A stretch of 29,564 nt of DNA from Apostichopus parvimensis. Lineage: Eukaryota; Echinodermata; Holothuroidea; Aspidochirotida; Stichopodidae. The position numbers and the translations under genes were made by a program. The stretch is taken from contig KN882863.1 in the NCBI GenBank assembly GCA_000934455.1, positions 12,207 through 41,770 of the forward strand, in the 5' to 3' direction. This document shows, piece by piece, positions 21,450-29,564 of this stretch (position 1 is the first letter of the stretch; the number at the start of each line of letters is the position of its first letter). Below the pieces are notes generated by a model, which worked only from the letters and a program-made list of their open reading frames with translations, had not been told where the DNA came from and made no database searches.

Positions 21450-22106
21450 CTAGAAAGCGTTTCTTCATAGATCTTCGGGCGTTTTTAACAATTATTACGA
21501 ATTACCGAGTACCTCAGTGTAACAGTAAAGCATACATTTTATTATCGTGATGGATATGGATATTTTTACGTGAGCATTAATTCATTGGCAAGGAACTTTC
21601 GAAAAAGTCGCGTCGATAATTTTTGATCGCTGTGTTGGTCTTTCAAGCTCGGTTTCTCAAATTCCTAGTTTCAGTATCATATGTCAGATATCCAAACGTT
21701 TTGACCTTACAGAAGAATGATTACACGTAGCCTCCTTACATTAGCGCTTGAGTACAGCATGATGTAATTACGGGGTACAACGACTCACTGCTCTTGTCAT
21801 TTTGTCTCTATGACGTGGCACAGGTGTGAATATAAAACAAACTAGTAAAACTAGTAAAAAAGTGTCTACGACTCTTGCTGATTTTTTTTCATCCATGAAA
21901 CTTACATATCGCATAATAAGTTATAATAGTTCGGCGTGAAAGCGATTGTGATCCACTTATTAGACCAATTAGCTACAATTAATTAACAAGATTACTTTAA
22001 ACTGCTTTCAGACGTGACATCTCTGTAGTTTAATCTTACTTTGTGGTCATTACTGCTTTATCACATTTAAACTGTACCTTCTATGGTAAAACAGCTGAGA
22101 GCTTAC
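21450..22106 (-). other. Intron, nothing recognised
   Basis: AT-rich intron between the foldback element and CCP exon 9; no repeats or coding similarity seen. Confidence 0.45.
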
Positions 22107-22301
22107 CTACGCTTGAACACCTTGGAATGCTAGGGGACCACTGTCCGTTTCGACAAATAGAAGGTTCGGTCATGTCGGGGAACAATCCATCTCGGCATGA
22201 AACTTCAAGCCTCGTACCAGGATCGAACTCGCTTTCTCTAGAGGATGCACCGTCATAAAAAATCGTTAAGTACTCCATGCTGCTCACTGCAAGACATTTT
22301 G
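22107..22301 (-). CDS. CCP/sushi exon 9
   Basis: A 195-bp exon. The first Cys (KCLAV) is included only if the acceptor is the AG at 22303-22302 (CATCATCAG|CA); a closer TTGCAG at 22288-22290 would drop it, so I chose the outer site. The remaining Cys are in VSCRDGLF, ICRNGQW and IPRC. The donor is G|GTAAGCTC. All four CCP cysteines and Trp are present and phase is 1-1. Confidence 0.9.
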
Positions 22302-23109
22302 CTGATGATGACGATAAGAAAGTTACGTCATTTTTTAAAATACATTTTAAACCACTTGAATTCGAATCTTGTACATTTAATTATATTTATGCCAAGTATT
22401 TATCGTGGATCAAACTAATAGAAGTGTTTAAATTTAGAGATATCGATTGGAACTTTTCGGACCCTGCAGAGAATTTAATGTTACTCGTGCAAGCCAATAA
22501 ATGATGCTTTACTTAAAGCCGATAAAGGCGATCGATATGGTTTGATCTTCAAACTCTAACCTGAAAGCTTGACATTCATTGTAAATAATCATTCCAAACA
22601 TATTGCTGGTTATGAGCACTAAGCACGTACAAAGTGAACCAAAAAGAGGCAGAAAAGATACACTACAAAATAAATAGGAAGAAAGTAAAACTTTATGCCA
22701 CAGATTATGGTCCATGCGTTTGTCAAATGTTCCCCACCCCTATCCCAACCACCCCCCTTCCTCACTTCGCCTCCTTGGGATGGAACGTAATTTTGTACGT
22801 ATAGTGGAAAGTTTGAGATACAATGATCAACATTTCAGATAACTTGGGAAGATTATGATTATTTGAGACGTTAACGAAATTTCGAAATTAAATTTCAACA
22901 ATTCAAGATGCGATGAATATTCGAATAAGTAACAAAATCGTGAGAAAATAGTTACAATTTTGCAAAACTAAGTAGAAATTCGAAGATAACAAATTGAAGT
23001 TTTCAACGTCTATTTTTGTTTAATGCACCACATAAACTAATATTCTTCTGAGTTTTGCTACAACTAAGAATTATTCATTTCTGTTAAAATAAGCACCTGT
23101 TCAATGGGG
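22302..23109 (-). other. Intron, nothing recognised
   Basis: Intron sequence with a C-rich patch near 22733-22760; otherwise AT-rich and featureless up to the minisatellite. Confidence 0.45.
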
Positions 23110-23728
23110 AAGAGCGTAGTGGGCTGTGGTCAAGCTTCAATGTCTTCAGGAATATAATGCGAGAGAGCGTAGTGGGCTGTGGTTAAGCTTCAATGTCTTT
23201 AGGGATATAATGGTGGAGAGCGTAGTGGGCTGTGGTCAAGCTTCAATGTCTTTGTGGATATAATAGGAGAGCGTAGTGGGCTGTGGTCAAGCTTCAATGT
23301 CTTAAGGGATATAACGGGAGAGCGTAGTGGGCTGTGATCAAGCTTCAATGTCTTTAGGGATATAATTGGGAAGAGCGTAGTGGGCTGTGGTCAAGCTTCA
23401 ATGTCTTTAGGGATATAATGGGGGAGAACGTAGTGGGCTGTGGTCAAGCTTCAATGTTTTAAGGGATATAACGGGAGAGCGTAGTGGGCCGTGATCAATC
23501 TTCAATGTCTTTAGGGATATAATGGGGGAGAGCGTAGTGGGCTGTGGTCAAGCTTCAATGTTTTTATGGATGTAATAGGAGAGCGTAGTGGGCTGTGGTC
23601 AAGCTTCAATGTCTTAAGGGATATAATGGGAGATCGTAGTGGGCTGTGGTCAAGCTTCAATGTCTTTAAGGATATAATGGGAGATCGTAGTGGGCTGTGG
23701 TCAAGCTTCAATGTCTTTAGGGATATAG
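23110..23728. repeat. 51/53-bp minisatellite, 12 copies
   Basis: Twelve tandem monomers with landmarks GCGTAGTGGGCTGTGGTCAA, GCTTCAATGTCTTTAG and GGATATAATGGG. Start-to-start spacings are 51 or 53 bp. A GTGATCAA variant recurs 157 bp apart (copies at about 23322 and 23479), three monomers, suggesting higher-order duplication. The last four 51-bp copies stay in frame and create a repetitive minus-strand open frame that is not a gene. Confidence 0.92.
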
Positions 23729-24227
23729 GGTAGCATTGTCTTAAGTATCGTTAGTTCTTTCTTCGCTCATTTGATTCATTCCTTCATTTTGGAGGGTGGG
23801 GGCGGGCGGGGGGGGGGTATATTTACACGTTTACGACCATCTTCCTTCTTTCTGCCTCTTTTCTTTGGTGATTAATTCCAATGCACTTGTGATATTGAAA
23901 TACTTTTCATTTATGTCTTTACATTTATGTCTTGCAGGGTATAAGTGGCACAATGCGAGAAATTCTAGTTTATCCCAATGTGACCTAGATTAGATTTGAC
24001 AAATCATGACAGTTGCAGTTTCTTAAGCTTCTTCAGGTTTAGTTCATTTGCAGCTTATTCTCAGCAAAATATCAAAATGTTATGAAAAAGAAAACAGAGA
24101 TTCTAGAGTTGTTGACATATATACCAACGGAACCACCACAATCATCCTATGAATCACAGGTGATATTGAATTGCATGAGATCAACAATGCATTTGTGCCT
24201 GCCTTTTAACTGTAAGGAGAGGATTAC
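23729..24227 (-). other. Intron with G-rich tract
   Basis: Contains GGGCGGGCGGGGGGGGG around 23801-23817 and otherwise AT-rich sequence. No gene recognised. Confidence 0.45.
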
Positions 24228-24419
24228 CTTCAACACAAGTTGGTAAAATGTGGTTCCAGACTCCATTCACGCACGTAATATTCTCGATTACATCAGAAAT
24301 ATTGAACCCATCATTACACGTGACAGTTACCCTGTCACCATGACGTGGTGGTCTTGTAATTACAGTATCGTTCATGTAGTGTACATTTCCATTATCCACC
24401 AACCTCACTTCACAAATAG
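24228..24419 (-). CDS. CCP/sushi exon 8
   Basis: A 192-bp exon, acceptor CTTAG|CT and donor G|GTAATCC. The CCP domain has Cys in ICEVRL, VTCNDGF, ITCVNGVW and LPTC. Three N-glycosylation sequons are visible (NDT, NIS, NIT), fitting a secreted or extracellular domain. The phase is 1-1. The adjoining downstream intron carries the 51/53-bp minisatellite. Confidence 0.92.
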
Positions 24420-24836
24420 CTAAGAGGAGAAAAAAAGCAACAAACTGTAAATGAAAGTCTTGTTAATTCATCTCATATTTCGTATTTGATGTGATATAGT
24501 TTGTCATGTACTTATCGTAAATTTCGCATTCAATATGTTTATTAGTCAAAATCAATTTCTTCATTTCTTTTCAAATTAAAATAAAAAGTTTCATTTGGTT
24601 TTCCTCTCTATATCTCAGCTAGAACTGGTGAGTCACTAGTGTTAATAACATACGAGTTGTTCTTGTTGTTTGTTGTTGTTGTTTTGCTGAGCCTCAGCTG
24701 TTAATTTGTGACCATGAATATAAAAGTATTTATTAAACTTGTTCATCGCTTCCCTTTACTTGTGATACTGTGATCAAAACATACATGTAAATAGTGAGGG
24801 ATGGATGTTCCTCACTTTTAATGCTATAGATTCGAG
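24420..24836 (-). other. Intron, nothing recognised
   Basis: AT-rich intron with a short GTT-rich stretch near 24660-24690. Confidence 0.45.
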
Positions 24837-25146
24837 CATGTTGTGTACACTGATTAAACACACACTACGAAACTACAATACGAGTTGTATGGCCAACTGC
24901 CATATATAAACGAAATTGTAGTGAGCCTACGTGTACCTTCCCTGTATATTTGTATGCTTAATAAGAACGTCTGCTACCAGGCACAACACGTGGTAGTAAG
25001 TTGAACCTACACATGTTGTTTACACCGATTAAATACATACTCCCAATGCACTACCAAACTACATTACCGAACAGTGCTGTAATATATACAAACTACATCG
25101 TATCTTCGTTATATACGTGTATGCTGTAACGTCTGCTACCAAGCAC
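24837..25146 (+). repeat. Diverged tandem duplication, offset 175 bp
   Basis: The segments starting at 24837 and 25012 share CATGTTGTGTACACTGATTA / CATGTTGTTTACACCGATTA, an ACTAC-rich middle and the ending AACGTCTGCTACCAGGCAC / AACGTCTGCTACCAAGCAC, with indels between. It is an old duplication inside the intron before CCP exon 8. Confidence 0.7.
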
Positions 25147-25164
25147 GCATATATGCCCACATAC

Positions 25165-25371
25165 CTATTGTACAACGTGGGTATGTATTTGGCCCTCTCC
25201 ACTCTCCTCTTCTGCATGTACGTTGCTCTTCATTAACATTTTCAAGGACGAAACCTTCTTCCACACAATGAAATGTTGCCAGGGTGGAATGCGGGTAATG
25301 AGAACCATCACTTTCTACACTATAAGTAACTGCCAGGTTATCTGGATGGTTCACCAAGGGAGGGCATGGAT
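25165..25371 (-). CDS. CCP/sushi exon 7
   Basis: A 207-bp phase 1-1 exon, acceptor TTTCAG|AT, donor G|GTATGTGG. It encodes one CCP with Cys in PCPPL, FHCVEEGF, TCRRGEW and YPRC. The opening PCPP and the GEW..PRC ending are textbook CCP positions. The intron on its downstream side contains a diverged 175-bp-offset tandem duplication. Confidence 0.92.
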
Positions 25372-26136
25372 CTGAAAATCGAGAATTCGTTAGTAGATTT
25401 TAAAAAATATATTCCATTCAACAGCAATTTAATGTAACATGACTGTGCAAAGTAAGTTCCTAATATATTTTATAATCAAGATCCCTTTATTTGTTTCTAT
25501 AGTAAAGCTTACTTGAGACATTTTCTTAGCATTTGGATAAATGAGCAGGACACATGGGTAATTACTTTAGGGCTAATTGAAAACTTGGCGAGAAAACTAA
25601 CAACGGAAGATCACAGTCAGTTTATGAAAAAAAGATACATCTTATTTCATCAAAACATCACATGATAGTGGTTAACACACTCGCTAAGAAATTGATCGTT
25701 ACTATCAGTTGTCACAAAGAGAAAACTTGAAATACAATTACTAAAGCTGCCATTTAAATTTGGAACCATTGTATAATTTTGCGATGCCTATTTTCTTTTT
25801 CTTTTTGTTTTAGCGTTGATGACATGTTCAACATATTTCAATATATTTCAGATCTCCACATGAGAGAGGAAATTGCAGTGCGTCCTTTTTATTCCGCGTT
25901 TATTCGAAACCCCATTAGAGAATCAGATGGCATGAACATGTAAATAAAAATAAAGCTTTTGGTGACACACAAAGATGTTTTTCCTAGTACCACTACACAT
26001 TATCGGAATATATGGGCAGTATATTAATTTACCCCCGTATACACACAACACCGACAAAATATATACACAAATATTGTTAGTATGTGACTACTGTGATTAA
26101 GAAAGGAAGTGATTATTCGTTAAATGGTCTTCTTAC
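25372..26136 (-). other. Intron, nothing recognised
   Basis: A 765-bp intron between CCP exons 6 and 7 with AT-rich unique-looking sequence. Confidence 0.5.
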
Positions 26137-26337
26137 CACCAATACACGCTGGAACTTCCTGTTCCCACTGTCCATTCCAACACCTAGACGTATGCACATG
26201 TTCGCGGTCAATGAAGTGTGTTCCTGATTCACATACCGCATCGCGTCTACCACCGTGCTGTGGGTTTGCAGTACGTTCATTGTTGTGGTCATAGTAAACA
26301 AACTGGCCATTTGAAAATTCCTCCGTACTGCAGGATA
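26137..26337 (-). CDS. CCP/sushi exon 6
   Basis: A 201-bp exon encoding a CCP domain: Cys in SCSTEEF, VCESGTH, RCWNGQW and VPAC, with the NGQW signature. The correct frame has no long Met-initiated reading frame; a longer open frame on the same strand is out of phase and is not the real one. The acceptor is TCTAG|TA. Two overlapping donors are possible, G|GTGGTA and GGTG|GTAAGAAG; I chose the second because it matches the consensus better and preserves phase 1, which puts the exon end at 26137. Confidence 0.9.
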
Positions 26338-26678
26338 CTAGAGATAAAATTCATTTGCACATATTACATGGTTCAATACGCTCACCGTCAAAATTTGGTC
26401 GAATTTGAAGCTAGACGTGGTTTCATTGTTTAGTGACTGTGTAGTGCACTTCTCGGGAACACACATAGAAGCAGATTACCCCATACAGTGAAGCAAACCA
26501 TGTACAGACATACCGTGTCACACATTTAAGTGACTATACTACGTAATGCTACATGTGCAAAAATTATCAAACTTACAATTCACAAGAAATACCAAAGACG
26601 CTATTATTCAGACTAGTCAAGAACAATTATGAGTATTATTATTTAAATATTTAAATATTTTTAAATATATCAAAATAC
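26338..26678 (-). other. Intron with AT palindromes
   Basis: A 341-bp intron. Near 26640-26670 it has overlapping ATTTAAAT/AAATATTT palindromes close to the donor of CCP exon 5. Nothing else recognised. Confidence 0.5.
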
Positions 26679-26888
26679 CTCTTTCACACAGTAACCCGAA
26701 TCCTTGCCAGTTTCCAAATGAGCAAGTTTTTCTGCCTCCACCGGTCGGCGTGTCAAGGAACCCAAACTCATGACAAGTTACTATAGCAACAGTTCCTGGA
26801 GGGTGAATGATGTCTGCATTATTCCCTTCTTCAATGCTGACATCAATATTCCATTCACTTCTATTCAAGTCCATTTTGTTGCAAGACT
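26679..26888 (-). CDS. CCP/sushi exon 5
   Basis: A 210-bp exon, acceptor GATCAG|AG and donor G|GTATTTTG. The translated domain has four Cys (SCNKM, VTCHEFGF, KTCSFGNW, LLCE) and the conserved Trp. The Gly-rich stretch before the third Cys (PTGGGRK) and the long loop between Cys 1 and Cys 2 make it a slightly long CCP of about 70 residues. The phase is 1-1 as in its neighbours. Identity of a ligand cannot be judged. Confidence 0.92.
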
Positions 26889-27022
26889 CTGATCAAAGAA
26901 AGCATAAAAGAAACTAAAACATAACTAGGAGTAAACCTATAGGTAAACGAAAGAAGTTAAATGAGTGGCACGAGTAATTTGTACATTTCGTGGTAGATAA
27001 CAATTAACATTTTACATCCGAA

Positions 27023-27327
27023 CGGGGGGGGGGGGAAGGGGGCAGCCGCCCCCCCCCCTTGAGCATATTTTTAATTTTTTTTTTTAATGTTTTTATGATA
27101 TCGCTAGTAATTTTAAAAGAGAAAATGCTAAGATGCAACTTACAAGGCCTGGGAAGTGCCATTTCCAGCGATCTGGGAGGCATTTTCAGCCAAAATTTTT
27201 TTTACGCTTCGCGCCAACCATGGTGGCGCTACGCTTAGATAGTATGCAATGCCGTATCTACGGCTCTGAAAATTTTTTCTACATTTTCGCCCCCCCCCCC
27301 CTTGGCAAATTCCTGGCTACACGCCTG
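27023..27327 (-). mobile_element. Non-autonomous hAT-like element with 8-bp TSD
   Basis: A 305-bp insertion bracketed by CATCCGAA (27015-27022 and 27328-27335). On the minus strand it begins CAGGCGTGTAGCCAGG, a hAT-like tip, soon followed by a 13-G run, and ends in a C-rich tract with GGCTGCC. The other tip lacks the matching inverted repeat, so that end is eroded or mis-assembled in the homopolymer. The empty site with one CATCCGAA survives at 28572-28579 in duplication copy 2. Confidence 0.82.
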
Positions 27328-27417
27328 CATCCGAATAAAGACTACACCCGGTGTGCTCAATTAAATCAATTGGACTGTAGCTGCAGAAGTTAGTAGATCA
27401 ACGTGTTTATTCCTTAC

Positions 27418-27591
27418 TTTCGACACATTCCGGTAGAGCAGTTGTCCAGCTTCCCAAATCACATACTGAATCTTCCATTTCTGTGGCTTGGTAACCCACA
27501 TTACATGCTACGTTTCTTGTTGTTCCTTGCTCTGGGTTATCCGTGGAATAATGAACACGTCCATTCCGTATGTTTTGGTGGACACATGGAA
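27418..27591 (-). CDS. CCP/sushi exon 4
   Basis: A 174-bp phase 1-1 exon encoding a short CCP domain with Cys in PCVHQ, VACNVGY, VCDLGSW and LPEC. The donor is A|GTAAGGAA, the acceptor TTTCAG|TT. At 58 residues it is at the short end of the CCP range. It is the first copy of the duplicated pair; its paralogue is 28661-28834 (about 96.6% identical over the exon by my count of six differences in 174 bases). The 305-bp hAT-like insertion lies in the intron just 3' of it (lower coordinates), about 90 bp from the donor. Confidence 0.92.
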
Positions 27592-28238
27592 CTGAAATGA
27601 ACAAGAATATTTCAATTTGATTACATTAGAAAATAAATAATGATATTGAGACATGACTCTGTGCTTTGTTATATCGAAGCGTATTCTTTTCAGCCTTAAT
27701 CTTTTACCTTATGAATATTTCGTAAAACGGACTGAATCTGTATCACATACATTGCAAGAAAAGCAAAGAGGAGTGTAAAAACAAAACGACGTCCTTCGTT
27801 ATTTGCAACACCATTTAAAGAAAAATTAAATTAAACGAATTAAGATTTACCTTTAAGGTAACATGTTGTAGTAATTATTTGCCTTTAATTCACTTGCCCT
27901 TATCCGGGTCAATATGATATATAATACTGTATAAATATTCACATTTTGAGTATCAGTATACCGTTTAATTAATGTGTAACTGTTCATGGTGTTTATTTAG
28001 ATACCGTACGGATAACGAGTATCTTTTTCCTCTCATTCCATATGACCCAAAATCGATTTCCATAAAGTTGTAAAAGTTCAATCATTGTCAATCATGCATA
28101 TAAGGTTACTGTTGCTTCAATTATTAAATATAGGCCTATCCAGCCATTGCCTAAATCGAAGGCTACGTATTCAATCTATACATATCAAATAACACATACA
28201 CATTTTGTCTTGATGCGTTATTCAGATTCATGACATAC
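27592..28238 (-). other. Intron in duplication copy 1
   Basis: A 647-bp intron whose sequence recurs in copy 2 (28835-29413) with scattered substitutions and indels. No additional exon or element was recognised. Confidence 0.6.
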
Positions 28239-28430
28239 TTTTAGTACAAGTTGGTGCATCTCCTCGCCATTGTCCAGTAAGACATTGCTTCGTGACACTT
28301 GTTCGATGTCCACGCTCAGTACATACAAAGGTAGCAGTGGTACCGGGTGGTCTGGTTCCTCGCTCCACTGAGACTCTGTTATATTCAGCTCTCCATTGGC
28401 CAACACCAATAACATCCTCATTACAGGGTT
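28239..28430 (-). CDS. CCP/sushi exon 3
   Basis: A 192-bp phase 1-1 exon encoding one CCP domain. Cys residues lie in PCNED, FVCTERG, QCLTGQW and APTC, with Trp two residues before the final segment as in typical sushi domains. The acceptor is ATCAG|AA and the donor A|GTATGTCA. The reading frame downstream of the donor hits a stop after three codons, so the short apparent C-terminus seen in a simple reading-frame scan is intronic. Its second copy is cut by the right window edge. Confidence 0.92.
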
Positions 28431-28660
28431 CTGATGTCAATACAAAAGAACATGTGTGAAAACGAGTTTTGAACCAATTTCGGTTTTTCATATATGAAGT
28501 GAGCTTGAGTCTGAACAGAAAATTATGGACATATTGCTTATGATACCAATTAGATAACAATTAACATTTTACATCCGAATAAAGGCTACATCCGGTGTGC
28601 TCAATGGGAACCAATTGGACTGTAGCTACAAGTTAGTAGATCAACGTGTTTATTCCTTAC

Positions 28661-28834
28661 TCTCGACACATTCCGGTAGAGCAGTTGTCCAGCTTCCCAA
28701 ATCACATACTGAATCTGCCATTTCTGTGGCTCGGTAACCCACATTACAAGCTACGTTTCTTGTTGTTCCTTGTTCTGGGTTATCCGTGGAATAATGAACA
28801 CGTCCATTCCGTATGTCTTGGTGGACACATGGAA
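28661..28834 (-). CDS. CCP/sushi exon 2 (duplicate of exon 4)
   Basis: This 174-bp exon encodes 58 residues with four Cys in CCP spacing: PCVHQ near the start, VACNVGY, VCDLGSW with the domain Trp, and PEC near the end. The acceptor is TTTCAG|TT and the donor A|GTAAGGAA. It differs from the exon at 27418-27591 at six bases, three silent and three that change residues (Asn/Asp, Gln/Arg, Glu/Ala in the other copy order). The flanking intron sequence is also nearly identical, so the pair arose by recent segmental duplication rather than independent exon capture. Confidence 0.92.
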
Positions 28835-29413
28835 CTGAAATGTACAAGAATGTTTCAATTTGATTGCATTAGAAAATAAATAATGATATAGAGGCATGAC
28901 TCTGTACTTTGTTATATCGAGGCGTATTCTTCTCAGCTTTATTTCTTTACATTATGAAACTAAAGAGGAGTATAAAAACAAAACGACGTCCTTCTTTCTT
29001 TCGCAACACAGTTTAAAGAAAAAATTAAGCGAATTAAGAATTTCCTTAAAGGAAATATGTTGTAGAAATGATTTGCCTGAAATTCCCTTGTCCTTATCCG
29101 GGTAAATGTAATGTTTAATACTGTATTAATATTTACATTTTGAGTATCAGTATTAAACCGTTTAATTATTGTGTAACTGGTCATGGTGTTTATTTAGATA
29201 CCATACGTATAATGAGTATCTCTTTCCTCTCATTCCATATGACCCAGATTGGTTTCCATAAAGTTGTAAAAGTTCAATCATTGTCAATCATAGAAGGTTA
29301 CTATTTCTTTAATTATGAAATATAGGCCTATCTGGCCATTGCCTAAATCAAAGGCTACGTAGTCGATCTATACATATCAAATAACACATACACATGTTGT
29401 CTTGACAACATAC
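28835..29413 (-). other. Intron in duplication copy 2
   Basis: A 579-bp intron paralogous to 27592-28238. Nothing besides the duplication is recognised. Confidence 0.6.
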
Positions 29414-29564
29414 TTTTAGTACAAGTTGGTGCATCTCCTCGCCATTGTCCAGTGAGACATTGTTTCGTGTCACTTGTTCGATGTCCACGCTCAGTACATA
29501 CAAAGGTAGCAGTGGTACCGTGTGGTCTGGTTCCTCGCTCCACTGAGACTCTGTTATATTCAGC
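29414..29564 (-). CDS. CCP/sushi exon 1 (partial at window edge)
   Basis: This is the 3' part of a CCP exon whose beginning lies beyond the window. The visible residues include the second Cys (FVCTERG), third Cys with the conserved Trp (CLTGQW) and fourth Cys (APTC), followed by a phase-1 donor (A|GTATGTTG). It is a near copy of the exon at 28239-28430: over the shared 151 bp I count four differences, two silent and two changing residues (Pro to His, Val to Asp). It therefore belongs to the second copy of a tandem duplication. CCP domains are about 60 residues with two disulphides and act in ligand binding. Confidence 0.88.

Larger units (their letters stand above)
26994..28551 (-). repeat. 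Tandem segmental duplication, copy 1 (two CCP exons)
   Basis: Copy 1 begins with TAGATAACAATTAACATTTT at 26994 and the same sequence starts copy 2 at 28552. The copy contains CCP exons 4 and 3 and the intron between them. Intron as well as exon sequence is closely similar between copies. Copy 1 is longer mainly because of the 305-bp insertion at 27023-27327. Confidence 0.9.
2371..29564 (-). other. Gene span: CCP-fucolectin-Ig mosaic protein, 5' incomplete
   Basis: Nineteen exons on the minus strand form one open gene model, entering at the right edge and ending at a TAG at 2371-2373. Every exon has an AG acceptor and GT donor where applicable and is phase 1 on both sides; lengths of internal exons are all multiples of three (75 to 300 bp). 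I joined the split codon at each of the 18 junctions and none is a stop. The domain order is CCP x10, fucolectin/F5-8C, six-Cys CCP-like, CCP, Ig, CCP, Ig, CCP. Such domains are extracellular and usually bind carbohydrate or protein ligands in complement-like, lectin or adhesion molecules. No signal peptide (5' end missing) and no membrane segment are visible. It could be two genes, since large introns at 4458-11327 and 15248-17307 leave room, but no stop plus poly(A) or new start supports that. Confidence 0.8.
28552..29564 (-). repeat. Tandem segmental duplication, copy 2 (partial)
   Basis: Copy 2 starts at 28552 and runs off the window. It contains CCP exon 2 and the visible part of CCP exon 1. 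The intron between the two exons is 579 bp versus 647 bp in copy 1, so about 68 bp of net indels have accumulated. Confidence 0.9.

Noticed and set aside
22288..22290. TTGCAG as acceptor for CCP exon 9
   Set aside because: It would remove the first CCP cysteine; the acceptor ending at 22302 keeps it and the phase.
23511..23711. Minus-strand frame encoding a repeated SPLRSPIISLKTLKLDH-type peptide
   Set aside because: It follows only from in-frame 51-bp minisatellite monomers and breaks at the 53-bp ones.
26113..26310. Met-initiated minus-strand frame over CCP exon 6
   Set aside because: It is out of frame with the CCP; the frame with four Cys, Trp and matching splice phase is the real one.
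27407..27417. Apparent stop-terminated C-terminus after CCP exon 4
   Set aside because: A strong donor (A|GTAAGGAA) lies before the stop and keeps the uniform phase, so the stop is intronic.

Overview
This window is eukaryotic genomic DNA, AT-rich, with small exons in large repeat-filled introns. The domain mix (many CCP/sushi domains, an F-type lectin-like fucolectin/F5-8C domain and Ig domains), together with DIRS-type retroelement remnants and short foldback transposons, suggests a marine invertebrate, possibly a deuterostome such as an echinoderm or hemichordate. The species assignment is inference, not something I can read from the sequence.

One gene dominates. It runs on the minus strand from beyond the right edge (position 29564) to a stop codon at 2371-2373, with a candidate poly(A) signal at 2171-2176. 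I could place 19 exons (the first cut by the window edge), each with AG/GT borders and all in phase 1. All 18 joined codons are sense codons. They total about 3.75 kb, or roughly 1,250 residues. In protein order: ten CCP domains (29564 down to 20080), one fucolectin/F5-8C domain split over three exons (19792-15026), a six-cysteine CCP-like domain lacking the usual Trp (14731-14504), CCP (13822-13613), Ig (11627-11328), CCP (4457-4245), Ig (4017-3718), and a terminal CCP ending with the stop (2582-2371). The signal peptide, start codon and promoter lie outside the window. No transmembrane segment was found, so the product looks secreted, a lectin/complement-like or adhesion molecule. That function is inferred from domain content only.

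The gene is still changing. At the right edge a two-exon CCP pair has been tandemly duplicated (26994-28551 and 28552 to beyond 29564). The older copy pair also records a dated insertion: a 305-bp hAT-like element (27023-27327) with an 8-bp target duplication, whose empty site survives in the sister copy. A CCP-Ig module occurs twice in the C-terminal half, and a possible decayed CCP exon sits at 10511-10720.

Introns hold a decayed DIRS/Ngaro-like retrotransposon region (about 5440-8540) with tyrosine-recombinase and two RNase H fragments, an 841-bp foldback element (20609-21449) whose arms are built of about 22-bp repeats, a 373-bp TIR element inside a 63-bp minisatellite beside a 50-N gap with suspicious duplicated flanks (18488-19214), two minisatellites with trimeric higher-order structure (12091-12862, 23110-23728), and two tRNA-like sequences. 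The left 2.37 kb is downstream of the gene and has no recognisable gene.
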